A stretch of 64,000 nucleotides of DNA from assembly GCF_042646085.1 (NCBI RefSeq), contig NZ_JBHRSZ010000006.1, positions 1-64,000 on the forward strand, in the 5' to 3' direction. The DNA comes from Litoribrevibacter euphylliae (lineage in GTDB: Bacteria; Pseudomonadota; Gammaproteobacteria; Pseudomonadales; Litoribrevibacteraceae). Position numbers and translations under genes: made by a program. Positions 9,200 to 17,913 of the stretch are shown piece after piece (position 1 is the stretch's first letter; every line of letters begins with the position of its first letter). The notes under the pieces are model-generated. The model was not told the origin of the DNA, searched no databases, and saw only the letters and a list, made by a program, of their open reading frames with translations.

Positions 9200-10243
9200 T
9201 TAGTCGGTACTCTCATTTGCTCTTAATGCCGCTTCTCGTTCTGCTCTGCGCTGTTCCTTTTCGGCCTTTTCTTTGGCCTCTTGAGCTACCTCAAATTTCT
9301 CGTAGGCTTCCACCACACGTTGAACTAATGGGTGACGCACGACGTCTTTGGAAAGGAACTGAGTGAAGCTAATGCCTTTAACGTCCTGAAGTACGTTCAT
9401 GACGTGAATCAGGCCGGAGCTTGAGCCTTTTGGTAAGTCGATCTGGGTAACGTCACCGGTGATCACTGCCGTTGAACCAAAGCCAATTCGCGTCAGGAAC
9501 ATCTTCATCTGTTCGCGCGTGGTGTTTTGACTTTCATCCAGAATGATGTAGGAGTTGTTCAGCGTCCGGCCACGCATATACGCCAAAGGTGCTACTTCAA
9601 TGACGTTTTTCTCAATCAGTTTTTCAACGTTTTCGAAGCCCAGCATTTCATAAAGAGCATCGTATAAAGGGCGAAGATATGGATCGATCTTTTGAGATAA
9701 ATCACCCGGTAAGAAACCTAACTTTTCACCGGCTTCAACGGCAGGTCGAACCAAAAGAATTCGGCGGACATCGTCATTCATCAAGGCTTCTACGGCACAA
9801 GCAACGGCAAGATAGGTTTTACCGGTTCCTGCTGGGCCAATACCGAAGTTGATGTCGTGTTTACGTACCGCATCCACATAGCGCTTTTGGTTCTTACCTC
9901 TCGGCTTAATGTGAGCCTTGGGTGTTTTAATGACGTCTGAAGCAGGGACAGGTTTGTCGTTTTCAATCATGTCCATACCGCTTTCCTGAATGAACAGATG
10001 AATCAGGTCAGGGGTAATGTCCGTACCACTTTGGGCTTCTCGATATAAATGGTTGAGAATTTCACATACCGCATGAACCGGTTTCTCCGGGCCTGCAACC
10101 TGAAACTGATTGCCTCGGTTTCGAATGGAAACGCTCATGCGTTTTTCGATTTGCTTAATGTGGCGATCAAACTCACCGCAGAGGTTGGCTAGATGATGGG
10201 CATTATCGGGTTCAAGAGAAAGATTGCGTGTTTGCGTGCTCAA
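9200..10243 (-). CDS. ybeZ: PhoH-like ATPase YbeZ
   Basis: A 347-residue PhoH family P-loop ATPase: Walker A FGIGPAGTGKTYLAV, then RPAVEAGEKLGFLPGDL, Walker B YIILDESQNTT, and VITGDVTQIDLP. The start is placed at a TTG codon at 10243 because AGGAG precedes it at ideal spacing and the resulting N-terminus, MSTQTRNLSLEPDNAHHL, lines up with E. coli YbeZ (MNIDTREITLEP). The ATG ten codons upstream (10273) would leave an unneeded extension. YbeZ partners with YbeY in RNA metabolism. The C-terminal tail is highly charged. Confidence 0.93.
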   Translation of the reverse strand: MSTQTRNLSLEPDNAHHLANLCGEFDRHIKQIEKRMSVSIRNRGNQFQVAGPEKPVHAVCEILNHLYREAQSGTDITPDLIHLFIQESGMDMIENDKPVPASDVIKTPKAHIKPRGKNQKRYVDAVRKHDINFGIGPAGTGKTYLAVACAVEALMNDDVRRILLVRPAVEAGEKLGFLPGDLSQKIDPYLRPLYDALYEMLGFENVEKLIEKNVIEVAPLAYMRGRTLNNSYIILDESQNTTREQMKMFLTRIGFGSTAVITGDVTQIDLPKGSSSGLIHVMNVLQDVKGISFTQFLSKDVVRHPLVQRVVEAYEKFEVAQEAKEKAEKEQRRAEREAALRANESTD

Positions 10244-10365
10244 AGTGGCTCCTCTAGGAGTATTTCGAATCAATATTAATAAGATGCGTTATAGATAATT
10301 ATAGAAGCTATCTATTTTGGATGACTAGGAGAATTTGATTCAATTTGTGTCTTGGGCGTGTGCTG

Positions 10366-10393
10366 CTTGGGTAAAGAGGAGTCTTTACCCAAG
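10366..10393 (-). promoter_or_regulatory. Perfect 12-bp stem-loop between miaB and ybeZ
   Basis: The arms 10366-10377 and 10382-10393 are perfectly complementary, with a 4-base loop that reads CTCC on the transcribed minus strand. No T-run follows on that strand, so it does not look like a classical terminator. It lies in the 197-base gap between the miaB stop and the ybeZ start. A processing site or attenuator-like element in the operon message is an inference. Confidence 0.6.
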
Positions 10394-10440
10394 TTCAGTG
10401 AGGGTGTAACCGATATTGACGTCGTTAACCAGAGACCGGG

Positions 10441-11787
10441 CTAGCGAGGATTGCACGGTTGAATCAGCTCACCGCGTAGTGAGTTTGGCAGCGCTTCATA
10501 GATGTTCACATCCACAAATTTCCCAATTAGGCTGTGGTCGTCGGAACGGAAGTTCACAACGCGGTTGTTCTCGGTGCGCCCTTGAAGTTGACCAGGGTCT
10601 TTCTTGGAAAGATCCGTTACCAAGATGGTTTGAGTGGTGCCAACCATACGACGGCTGATCTGATGCGCGTTTTGAAGAATACGATCCTGAAGAATCTTCA
10701 GACGCTTTTTCTTTTCTTCTTCAGATGTTTCATCCGGTAAGTCTGAAGCCGGCGTACCTGGACGGGCACTATAGATGAAGCTGAAAGAGTGGTCGAAGCC
10801 CACTTCTTCAATCAGTTTCATGGTTTGTTCGAAGTCGAACTGAGATTCACCCGGGAAGCCAATAATGAAGTCGGACGACAAGCTGATGTCCGGACGAATC
10901 TTTCGCAGCTTACGAATCTTGGACTTATATTCCAGAGCGGTGTGGCCACGCTTCATTTGCATCAAAATGTGGTCGGAACCACTTTGGACTGGCAAGTGTA
11001 AATGACTCACTAATTCAGGTACTTCCGCGTACACGTTAATCAGGCTTTCGCTGAACTCAACCGGATGTGACGTGGTGTAACGAATGCGATCAATGCCTTC
11101 AATAGCCGCAACGAAAGTAATCAGTTCCGCCAAATCCGCAATACGGCCGTCGTGCATTTCACCTTGGTAGGCATTTACATTCTGACCTAGCAGGTTAACT
11201 TCACGCACACCTTGATCTGCAAGGCTGGCAATTTCAGCAATGACGTCATCGAACGGGCGGCTTACTTCTTCACCACGAGTGTAAGGCACCACGCAGAAAG
11301 TACAGTACTTTGAACAGCCTTCCATAATGGAAACAAACGCCGTGCAACCTTCTACTTTCGGTTCAGGTAGGTGATCAAATTTTTCAATTTCAGGGAAGCT
11401 GATGTCTACAATACCCACATCACCGTCTTTGGTGGATTCGATCATTTCCGGCAAGCGATGCAGTGTCTGTGGACCGAAGATCATATCAACAAACGGCGCA
11501 CGTTCTTGAATGGCGTGACCTTCTTGGCTGGCAACACAGCCGCCGACACCGATGATCAAATCTGGATTGTCTGACTTGTATTTCTTCCAGCGACCCAACT
11601 GATGGAAGACTTTTTCTTGAGCTTTTTCACGAATCGAGCAGGTGTTTAGCAGTAGCACATCCGCTTCGTTTTCATTGTCGGTCAGTTCCATTTCGTGGCT
11701 CTCGCCCAGGAGATCCGCCATCCGTGACGAGTCGTACTCGTTCATTTGGCATCCGTGGGTCTTAATAAACAGCTTTTTAGTGGCCAT
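10441..11787 (-). CDS. miaB: tRNA-2-methylthio-N6-dimethylallyladenosine synthase
   Basis: A 448-residue radical-SAM methylthiotransferase that converts i6A37 to ms2i6A37 in tRNAs reading UNN codons. The N-terminal domain has three cluster cysteines (THGCQMNEYDS, LNTCSIREKA, GVGGCVASQEG). The radical-SAM motif is CSKYCTFCVVPYTRGEE, and a C-terminal TRAM domain is present. It is the first gene of the miaB-ybeZ-ybeY-corC-lnt minus-strand run and is divergent from the DUF1820 gene. Confidence 0.97.
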   Translation of the reverse strand: MATKKLFIKTHGCQMNEYDSSRMADLLGESHEMELTDNENEADVLLLNTCSIREKAQEKVFHQLGRWKKYKSDNPDLIIGVGGCVASQEGHAIQERAPFVDMIFGPQTLHRLPEMIESTKDGDVGIVDISFPEIEKFDHLPEPKVEGCTAFVSIMEGCSKYCTFCVVPYTRGEEVSRPFDDVIAEIASLADQGVREVNLLGQNVNAYQGEMHDGRIADLAELITFVAAIEGIDRIRYTTSHPVEFSESLINVYAEVPELVSHLHLPVQSGSDHILMQMKRGHTALEYKSKIRKLRKIRPDISLSSDFIIGFPGESQFDFEQTMKLIEEVGFDHSFSFIYSARPGTPASDLPDETSEEEKKKRLKILQDRILQNAHQISRRMVGTTQTILVTDLSKKDPGQLQGRTENNRVVNFRSDDHSLIGKFVDVNIYEALPNSLRGELIQPCNPR

Positions 11788-12035
11788 GAAATTTACCTAT
11801 TGCTAAGAAATTCAGTCAGAAACGTAAAGTAGTGGTGAGCGCCTTTCTGTGATTAAAAAACGCACAGCAAATTCAGGCGCGACATTGTACTTGAGGATAC
11901 TGATAAATCCTAGTGATTCAGTCAGTATCCTGTCTGAAAATATGCTACACTCGCCGCCCTTTGATATCGGTGAGGTTTTGCGTCATTGATAGTTCTTTGT
12001 TTTGGTAATCATTAGAAGTGAATAGCGGCTCAAGC

Positions 12036-12368
12036 ATGCAAAATAACCCAGTCTACAAAGTTATCTTCGTCAATCAGGATCAAGTATTTGAAATCTATGC
12101 GCGAAAGCTGTTTCAAAGTGACCTTTGGGGGTTTCTTGAAGTTGAAGAGCTGTTGTTTGGTGAACGCTCTCAGCTGTTGGTCGATCCGAGCGAAGAAAAA
12201 TTGAAAGGCGAGTTTGCCGGGGTTAAGCGCAGTTACATTCCGATGCAGTCGATTATTCGAATCGATGAAGTGGAGAAAGAAGGCAAGGGGAAGGTATCGG
12301 AAGCCAAAGGCGGCAGCGTTGCAAGTTTCCCGATTCCCGGTGCGCCAAGTAGTCCTTCAAATCCGTAA
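12036..12368 (+). CDS. DUF1820 family protein
   Basis: A 110-residue protein beginning MQNNPVYKVIFVNQDQVFE, which is characteristic of the DUF1820 family of small gammaproteobacterial proteins of unknown function. The C-terminus is a low-complexity Gly/Pro/Ser tail. A GTG at 12018 could extend it by 6 residues; the ATG is preferred because family members begin close to it. It lies divergently from miaB. No catalytic motif is visible. Confidence 0.75.
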   Translation: MQNNPVYKVIFVNQDQVFEIYARKLFQSDLWGFLEVEELLFGERSQLLVDPSEEKLKGEFAGVKRSYIPMQSIIRIDEVEKEGKGKVSEAKGGSVASFPIPGAPSSPSNP

Positions 12369-12467
12369 GACTGAATTCTCAGCCTTCTGTATATACTTCT
12401 CGGCGCTTGCCGTTTATTTAGGTTATATTCATAGCATCTAAACTCAATGGACGACTTTAGGTGCTAT

Positions 12468-14531
12468 ATGCCACTTTTCTCTTACCTTTCTATTTTGCTG
12501 TTCAGTCTGTTTTTGGTGGCGTGTACCAAAGAACCGACCGATCACGCTTCTTCTGCCAAAACGTCGACAGCCAAGAGTGAACCGCGCGATTTGTCTGATA
12601 TCTATAAATCCGGCGTGATTCGGGTGTTATCTCCCGATTGGGATCAGCTGGATTATTTGCCGCGCGAAGGAACACCGGCGAATCGTTATCGCGCCATGAT
12701 TACGGAATTTGCGATCAAGCACGATCTTACGATTGAATGGATCTATGTCGACCGCTTTGCGCAGCTCAGTGAGAAGTTGTTATCGGGTGAGGGCGATCTG
12801 GTAGTGGCTAATATGACGGTCACAAAAGAACGCAGTCAACAGCTGTTGTTTACCGTTCCTGTGGAACACATTGAGGAATGGTTGGTTGTCCGTCCTGATC
12901 CTGAACTAAAGGAAGTTCACGATTTGGCGTTAGCGAATATTGTGGTACCGCAAGGGTCGGCGTTCAAAGTAACCTTAGATAAGGTGGCTAAGCCCGGCTG
13001 GAATGTCGTTGAGAAAGCTAAAAACGCCAGTCCACAAGCGCTGGTGGATGATGTGCTGTCGGGGCGCTACACCGCAACCGTTGTAGATTCAAACGTTGGT
13101 GAGTGGTTGCTAACTGGGCTTGATTTGTCTGTGTTAGGCTCGCTTGGTAATCCCAGAGACATTGCCTGGGCGGTTCATCCTGAATCTCCCAATTTGCTCA
13201 GTGCCTTAAACCAGTTTCTTCATGAGTATCAGTTGGCCGAGGTTCAGTCGGATTACACTGGAGATTGGTCTGAAATCGTCGAACGTCGAACATTAAGAAT
13301 GATTACTCGCAACAGCTCCGATTCCTACTTCATGTGGCGGGGTGAGTTGATGGGTTATGAGTACGATCTGATCAAGAAGTTTGCGGATAGGCATGATCTT
13401 TATCTGGATGTGATTGTTGCCGATGGTCAGGACATGATCGATTTGTTGTTGCAGGGGAAAGGCGACCTTATAGCGTCTTCACAGGCGCGGTTGGCGTCTC
13501 GTCGAGCGCGGGGGGTTGAATTCACGCGTCCTTATAATGTGGTTGATGAAGTGTTAATCGGGCGCTCAGGCCTCGAATTGACTTCATTGGAAGAGCTCTC
13601 TGGTTTCACTGTCATGGTTGAGGCGAACTCCTCTTATCGTGAAGGTTTGTTGGCGTTAAAGCAGCAGGGTATTGATTTTCAACTGGTGTCACCGGATGAC
13701 CTCGAAATTAATGATGAGGCCGATTTAATGGGCTTGGTGACAGACGGCATTGTGGACTTTACGGTTGTGGATAACCACCTAGCGGCGAGAGAATTACTGG
13801 ATCGGCCGGATCTGCAGGTCTACTTGTCGGTTACTGCTGATGTAGGGCATGGCTGGGCGGTGCGCAAAGATAATAAAGAACTGTTGGCTAAACTGAATCA
13901 ATACATTAAAAAGCACTATCGCGGGCTATTTTTTAATGTTACTTGGCAGAAGTACTTTGACACTGAGCGGGGGAAATTTCTCGGGCGAGATCCGCTAGAA
14001 ATCTCCGGGCAGTTGTCGCCTTATGATTCCATCGTTCGTCCTCTAGCCAAAGATAAGCGTTTTGATTGGCGTATGATTGTGTCGCAAATGTATCAAGAGA
14101 GTCGCTTTAATCCTAAGGCGCGTTCTCATGTTGGGGCCAAGGGATTAATGCAGGTGTTGCCGAGGACGGGCAAAGAATTAGGTATTCATGATTTATATAA
14201 CCCTGAAGCGAATATTCGAGCTGGCGTTTTCTACCTGGATTGGGTTCGGGATCGTTTTCCTAAACAGTTAGTGCCGGCGGAGCGAGTGTTGTTCGCTTTG
14301 GCTGGGTACAACGCAGGTTATGGTCATGTTCAAGATGCCCGACGTTTAGCCAGAAAGAAAGGCTGGAACCCGGATCAGTGGTTTGGCAGTGTTGAGAAAG
14401 CGATGCTGTTGTTGTCCAAACGGAAGTATTACCGAAATGCACGGTTTGGGTATGTTAGAGGACGTGAACCCGTCGAATATGTGCGTCAGATTCAACGGCG
14501 TTATCAGGGCTACCAAAGCATTGCCCGTTAA
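12468..14531 (+). CDS. MltF-like lytic transglycosylase with two solute-binding domains
   Basis: A 687-residue predicted lipoprotein. The signal ends in the lipobox LVAC (Cys19). Two solute-binding-protein family 3-type domains follow (roughly residues 45-265 and 285-505; SGVIRVLSPDWDQ and RRTLRMITRNSS start them). A C-terminal SLT domain has the catalytic Glu (about residue 544) in MYQESRFNPKARS, then GLMQVLPRTG and ALAGYNAGYGHV. MltF cleaves peptidoglycan to 1,6-anhydro products at the outer membrane. Typical MltF has about 500 residues and one binding domain, so this form is enlarged. The ATG at 12468 is preferred over 12447 for its AGGTG site. Confidence 0.88.
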   Translation: MPLFSYLSILLFSLFLVACTKEPTDHASSAKTSTAKSEPRDLSDIYKSGVIRVLSPDWDQLDYLPREGTPANRYRAMITEFAIKHDLTIEWIYVDRFAQLSEKLLSGEGDLVVANMTVTKERSQQLLFTVPVEHIEEWLVVRPDPELKEVHDLALANIVVPQGSAFKVTLDKVAKPGWNVVEKAKNASPQALVDDVLSGRYTATVVDSNVGEWLLTGLDLSVLGSLGNPRDIAWAVHPESPNLLSALNQFLHEYQLAEVQSDYTGDWSEIVERRTLRMITRNSSDSYFMWRGELMGYEYDLIKKFADRHDLYLDVIVADGQDMIDLLLQGKGDLIASSQARLASRRARGVEFTRPYNVVDEVLIGRSGLELTSLEELSGFTVMVEANSSYREGLLALKQQGIDFQLVSPDDLEINDEADLMGLVTDGIVDFTVVDNHLAARELLDRPDLQVYLSVTADVGHGWAVRKDNKELLAKLNQYIKKHYRGLFFNVTWQKYFDTERGKFLGRDPLEISGQLSPYDSIVRPLAKDKRFDWRMIVSQMYQESRFNPKARSHVGAKGLMQVLPRTGKELGIHDLYNPEANIRAGVFYLDWVRDRFPKQLVPAERVLFALAGYNAGYGHVQDARRLARKKGWNPDQWFGSVEKAMLLLSKRKYYRNARFGYVRGREPVEYVRQIQRRYQGYQSIAR

Positions 14532-14646
14532 GGCGATAGATTAAAAAGGTGTAACTCAGAGACACGGGTAATGTCATGGCCTTTTGTATTCTCTTTGGTA
14601 TGATGTCGCGATATTTTTTATCTCTGATAATCTGGAGTGAAAGGCC

Positions 14647-14847
14647 ATGAGTGCTGAGCAAATAGAACATTACGCAACGATCATTGGTGTTTCGGCGCTG
14701 ATTGGTTTTATGTTTTTTATCATGTGGGATTTGGCAAAAAAATCCAATGCAGGCAAATTCGGGACTATTATCATTTTTACGGTACTTGGGTTGGGTATTT
14801 TTGGCTTCATCATTAAAACCATTATTGTTGAATTGATGGAAATGTAG
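14647..14847 (+). CDS. DUF2788 family small membrane protein
   Basis: A 66-residue protein with two predicted membrane helices (about residues 10-28 and 39-60) separated by a short basic loop (KKSNAGK). The size and pattern fit the DUF2788 family of unknown function. GGAG precedes the ATG at good spacing. It ends 10 bases before the next lipoprotein gene, so the two are probably co-transcribed. Confidence 0.75.
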   Translation: MSAEQIEHYATIIGVSALIGFMFFIMWDLAKKSNAGKFGTIIIFTVLGLGIFGFIIKTIIVELMEM

Positions 14848-14857
14848 GAGACACGCT

Positions 14858-15238
14858 ATGCACGCTGGAACAGGGAAGTGGTTGGTCGCAATGATTGTAT
14901 CTGTCTTGCTTTCAGGGTGTGTCATGATGTCTGCCCCTGAGCTTGAGTTCAAAGGGGTGGTGATCAACAAGAAAGAGCCGCCAGAAGGGTGTGCGCCGAA
15001 AGGTAATTTAGTGGCTACGTCGATTGCGAGCATTGAATCCATTGGCGATGAACCGTTGGCGCTGAATCGTGAGGCGACACAGGATTTAATTGATCAGGCG
15101 GATGAGATTGGAGCCAACTACGTTTACGTGGCAGATCATCGTCAATACAGCAATCAACCAAGAAAGGGCTTGGTCTCTCGTGTGGTTATGAAAGCGAATG
15201 CTTTTTACTGTCCGTCGCTGGACATTGCGCAAGAGTAG
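14858..15238 (+). CDS. DUF4156-like lipoprotein
   Basis: A 126-residue lipoprotein with signal sequence and lipobox LLSGC. The body (GCAPKGNLVATSI, IDQADEIGANYVYV, NAFYCP) resembles DUF4156 family proteins, small envelope lipoproteins of unknown role with a conserved Cys pair. It is placed between two small membrane-protein genes on the same strand; the GGAG of its ribosome-binding site starts in the upstream stop region. Confidence 0.72.
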   Translation: MHAGTGKWLVAMIVSVLLSGCVMMSAPELEFKGVVINKKEPPEGCAPKGNLVATSIASIESIGDEPLALNREATQDLIDQADEIGANYVYVADHRQYSNQPRKGLVSRVVMKANAFYCPSLDIAQE

Positions 15239-15273
15239 ACCCTTAGTATCAAGGAATGGCCGTAGGAGTTGTT

Positions 15274-15771
15274 ATGGATAGTCAACAAAATTCAATTACC
15301 GATCTTGAACCGGTGGGCTTCTGGCGACGAGCGCTGGCCAGCTTGGTTGATACCTTTATCTTATCGTTGATTAGTTTTTCTGCGTTCTTGTGGGTCTATG
15401 GACGCATGTTCTTTGTGGATGCAAGTATTGCCGAACAAGGTATCTTTGATGACTTTATGGATTATATCTTTCCTGTGATTGCGGTTGTGGCTTTCTGGTC
15501 ATGGTGTTCCGCGACGCCAGGCAAGATGTTGTTGGATATGGAAATTGTTGATGCGCGTACGGGTGGCAAACCGACCTTGAGCCAGTGGATTATTCGTTAT
15601 CTAGGGTATTTTGTCGCCGTGTTGCCTCTGGGATTGGGGATTCTGTGGGTAGCTTGGGATAAAAAGAAGCAAGGCTGGCACGATAAGATGGCCAAAACCA
15701 TGGTGGTTGAACAAGATGGTTATGATGCCTTGAATCGCGAGCTGGACATTGCGCTTTCTAAAGGGCTGTAG
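15274..15771 (+). CDS. RDD family membrane protein
   Basis: A 165-residue inner-membrane protein with the RDD signature near the N-terminus (FWRRALASLVDTFIL) and three predicted membrane helices. The middle segment (WCSATPGKMLLDMEIVDARTG) and the end (WHDKMAKTMVV) are typical of the family. RDD proteins are of uncertain function; some act in ion transport. The ATG at 15274 is chosen because AGGAG lies 6 bases upstream; an upstream ATG at 15256 lacks such a site. Confidence 0.85.
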   Translation: MDSQQNSITDLEPVGFWRRALASLVDTFILSLISFSAFLWVYGRMFFVDASIAEQGIFDDFMDYIFPVIAVVAFWSWCSATPGKMLLDMEIVDARTGGKPTLSQWIIRYLGYFVAVLPLGLGILWVAWDKKKQGWHDKMAKTMVVEQDGYDALNRELDIALSKGL

Positions 15772-15782
15772 CTAACAGCCCT
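15763..15782 (+). terminator. Possible terminator overlapping the RDD stop codon
   Basis: Arms 15763-15769 and 15775-15781 form a perfect 7-bp GC-rich stem across the stop codon. The following bases are pyrimidine-rich but lack a continuous T-run, so efficiency is doubtful. It separates the RDD gene from the convergent trmJ. Confidence 0.4.
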
Positions 15783-15822
15783 ATCTCTACTCTTATCTTT
15801 TTCCTGTTCGTTATATCTGCTG

Positions 15823-16557
15823 TTATTTCTTACCTGCGACTTCCTGGATCGAATTAAGAATGCCGCGCAGCATACGCAATTCTTTTTGTTCTGGTCGAAC
15901 TCGGTTGGCTAGACGAATCAAACGATTCATCGCTTCCCCTTGATGAATGTCGTTCAAAAAGCCGGTATCTCGTAAGGTTTCTTCCAGATGCTGGTGGAAT
16001 AGTTCGGTTTCTTTCAGTGTTGGATACAGAATATTTTCTTCTGAGGCTTCTTTTACACGGAGTTGTTCGCCGTTTTCATATTGCCAAATTTCATAGCACA
16101 GGATTTGAATGGCAGATGATACGTTGAGAATCGGATAGTCCGGATTGGCTGGGATTTCGGTGTGAAAATGGCAGCGTTCGAGTTGCTTGCTTTCTAATCC
16201 CATACGCTCACGTCCAAAGAGTAAGGCTACCGGGCCTTGTCTGCCTTCGGTGACCAGTTGTGCGGCTGTTTCTTTTGCACTGAGCACAGGCCTTGGAAAA
16301 CTTCTGGAGCGAGCACTGGTGCCAATGACTAAAGAGCAGTCGGAAATTGCTTCGTCCAAACTTGAAACGACAGTGGCGCTTTCCAGTATATCCAGTGCTC
16401 CAGCGGCGCGAGACGTCGCTTCTTCATCAGGAAAGCACCTTGGATTGATCAGATATAAATTGCTTAGACCCATGTTTTTCATGGCGCGTGCGGCCGCACC
16501 GATATTACCCGGGTGATAGGTTTGATCCATCACGATACGAATATTCTCTAAGCTCAT
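15823..16557 (-). CDS. trmJ: tRNA (cytidine/uridine-2'-O-)-methyltransferase TrmJ
   Basis: A 244-residue SPOUT-family methyltransferase that 2'-O-methylates position 32 of tRNAs. The SPOUT motifs are present in order: NIGAAARAMKNMGL, ALLFGRERMGL and LNVSSAIQILCYE. A C-terminal helical extension is typical of TrmJ rather than TrmL. It is convergent with the RDD gene and divergent from the DUF2057 lipoprotein gene. Confidence 0.92.
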   Translation of the reverse strand: MSLENIRIVMDQTYHPGNIGAAARAMKNMGLSNLYLINPRCFPDEEATSRAAGALDILESATVVSSLDEAISDCSLVIGTSARSRSFPRPVLSAKETAAQLVTEGRQGPVALLFGRERMGLESKQLERCHFHTEIPANPDYPILNVSSAIQILCYEIWQYENGEQLRVKEASEENILYPTLKETELFHQHLEETLRDTGFLNDIHQGEAMNRLIRLANRVRPEQKELRMLRGILNSIQEVAGKK

Positions 16558-16725
16558 TGTTTCTGCCTTTTATATGCTGCTGTTTTCAGGGGCGGGATGG
16601 TATCACAACTGACTCGCTAGGGAGGAGGGTGTGTCATCTGATGGTCATAAAAGTTTAATAGTATCCCTCATCAGAATTTTTGACGATTGAGTCGAATGGC
16701 TAACAGACAGGTGAGAAGGTAAAGA

Positions 16726-17394
16726 ATGATTCGTTTATTTTTACTTAGTGTGAGTGCGTTGGTGTTGTCCGGGTGTGTGACAACGGGTGGTCCTCTTCAT
16801 TATTACAAAGGGGACAAGAAGGCTGATGATCAGCTAGTAACTGTGGTATTGCCTGAAGAGGTTGATGTTGTTGCTGTAAATAATCGCAAGCGTGCCTTAC
16901 CTTTGGTGCGTGGTAAAACCTATCAAGTAAAGTTATTGCCTGGGCTGAATGAGTTGGTATTGGAATACGATACCATTTGGGAGTTGGATTCGGACTCCCA
17001 TGAGAACGTAACTTCAGATGTTGTCATGGTAAGCCAGGTGATGAAGGCCGGTGAGGTTTACACCATCTCGGTGCCTAAGTTTGATACCTTAAACGCCGCA
17101 AAAACCTTTGCTAAAAATTTTAAGGTTGAATTGGTAAAACAATCAACAGGTGAAAAGGTCGTGTCTAAGCCTGCGCGCTATGGTGTAGTGTCGAATGTGC
17201 CGATGAATCAGCTAATCAGCAATGTTGAGGCCGGTGTGACGGGGGAATCAGAAGTGGTAGTACACGGCTTGGAGGATAGGAAGCATCAGGCGGCGGGACT
17301 CTATTCTCCATTACAGAACTTACGCTACTGGTGGCGTGAGGCCTCAGAACAAGAGCGTGAGCTGTTTGAAGACTGGATGGTGACCGTTGATTAA
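16726..17394 (+). CDS. DUF2057-like lipoprotein
   Basis: A 222-residue predicted lipoprotein with lipobox LVLSGC. The region VVLPEEVDVVAVNNRK followed by GLNELVLEYDTIWE is typical of DUF2057 (YccT/UPF0319-type) proteins, which are secreted or lipid-anchored and have no settled function. A GGTGAGAAGG stretch precedes the ATG. A strong terminator follows the gene. Confidence 0.72.
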   Translation: MIRLFLLSVSALVLSGCVTTGGPLHYYKGDKKADDQLVTVVLPEEVDVVAVNNRKRALPLVRGKTYQVKLLPGLNELVLEYDTIWELDSDSHENVTSDVVMVSQVMKAGEVYTISVPKFDTLNAAKTFAKNFKVELVKQSTGEKVVSKPARYGVVSNVPMNQLISNVEAGVTGESEVVVHGLEDRKHQAAGLYSPLQNLRYWWREASEQERELFEDWMVTVD

Positions 17395-17436
17395 CGTGAA
17401 ATTTTGCTCACGCTGAAAATCGCTTTCCTATATAGT

Positions 17437-17479
17437 AAGCCCCTTCGTTTCTTAGAGTGGAAAGTGAAGGGGCTTTTTT
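17437..17479 (+). terminator. Rho-independent terminator that abuts the next start codon
   Basis: Arms 17437-17446 and 17466-17475 form a perfect 10-bp stem with a 19-base loop, followed by a T-run ending at 17479. The ATG of the thioesterase gene is at 17480. The 3' arm contains AAGGGG, the only plausible Shine-Dalgarno sequence for that gene, 7 bases from its ATG. Confidence 0.8.
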
Positions 17480-17884
17480 ATGCGTCATGTTACCAACTTA
17501 TGTGTTCGTGGTTACCACTTAGATGTTTACGGACATGTGAATAACGCACGTTACTTGGAGTTTTTGGAAGAAGCTCGCTGGCGTTTCTTTGAAGAGCAAG
17601 CGGTGATTGAAGCAATCACAGGCGAGGCGCTGGCAATGGTGGTGGTGAACATCAATATTAACTATCGTCGCGCTGCCGTTATTCATGAAGAGTTGGCGAT
17701 CTCAACAGAAATTACTCGTGTAGGTAATAAAAGCTTTGTCATTCACCAGGAAATTGCGTTGGCTGAAACAGGTGAATTAATTGCGGACACGGACGGTACT
17801 TATGTGCTGTTTGATAATGCTTTGGGTCGAGCTGTGGCCATTGAGGGCGAGTATAAAGTCTTGCTTGATAAGTTGTGTGGGTAG
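17480..17884 (+). CDS. Acyl-CoA thioesterase, 4HBT family
   Basis: A 134-residue single hot-dog-fold protein. The 4-hydroxybenzoyl-CoA thioesterase signature is at the N-terminus (LDVYGHVNNARYLEFLEEAR); the Asp before YGHVNN is the family's catalytic residue. It probably hydrolyses short or medium acyl-CoA, but the substrate cannot be read from sequence. The start codon directly follows a terminator T-run, so translation may need a transcript that reads through or begins inside that hairpin. Confidence 0.82.
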   Translation: MRHVTNLCVRGYHLDVYGHVNNARYLEFLEEARWRFFEEQAVIEAITGEALAMVVVNININYRRAAVIHEELAISTEITRVGNKSFVIHQEIALAETGELIADTDGTYVLFDNALGRAVAIEGEYKVLLDKLCG

Positions 17885-17913
17885 AATACGTCTGATGTAT
17901 TTCATATTGCGTG

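Noticed and set aside
14455..15042. Minus-strand open frame of 195 codons
   Set aside because: It runs antisense across the MltF end, DUF2788 and a lipoprotein gene, all of which have clear ribosome sites and family features; the product has none.
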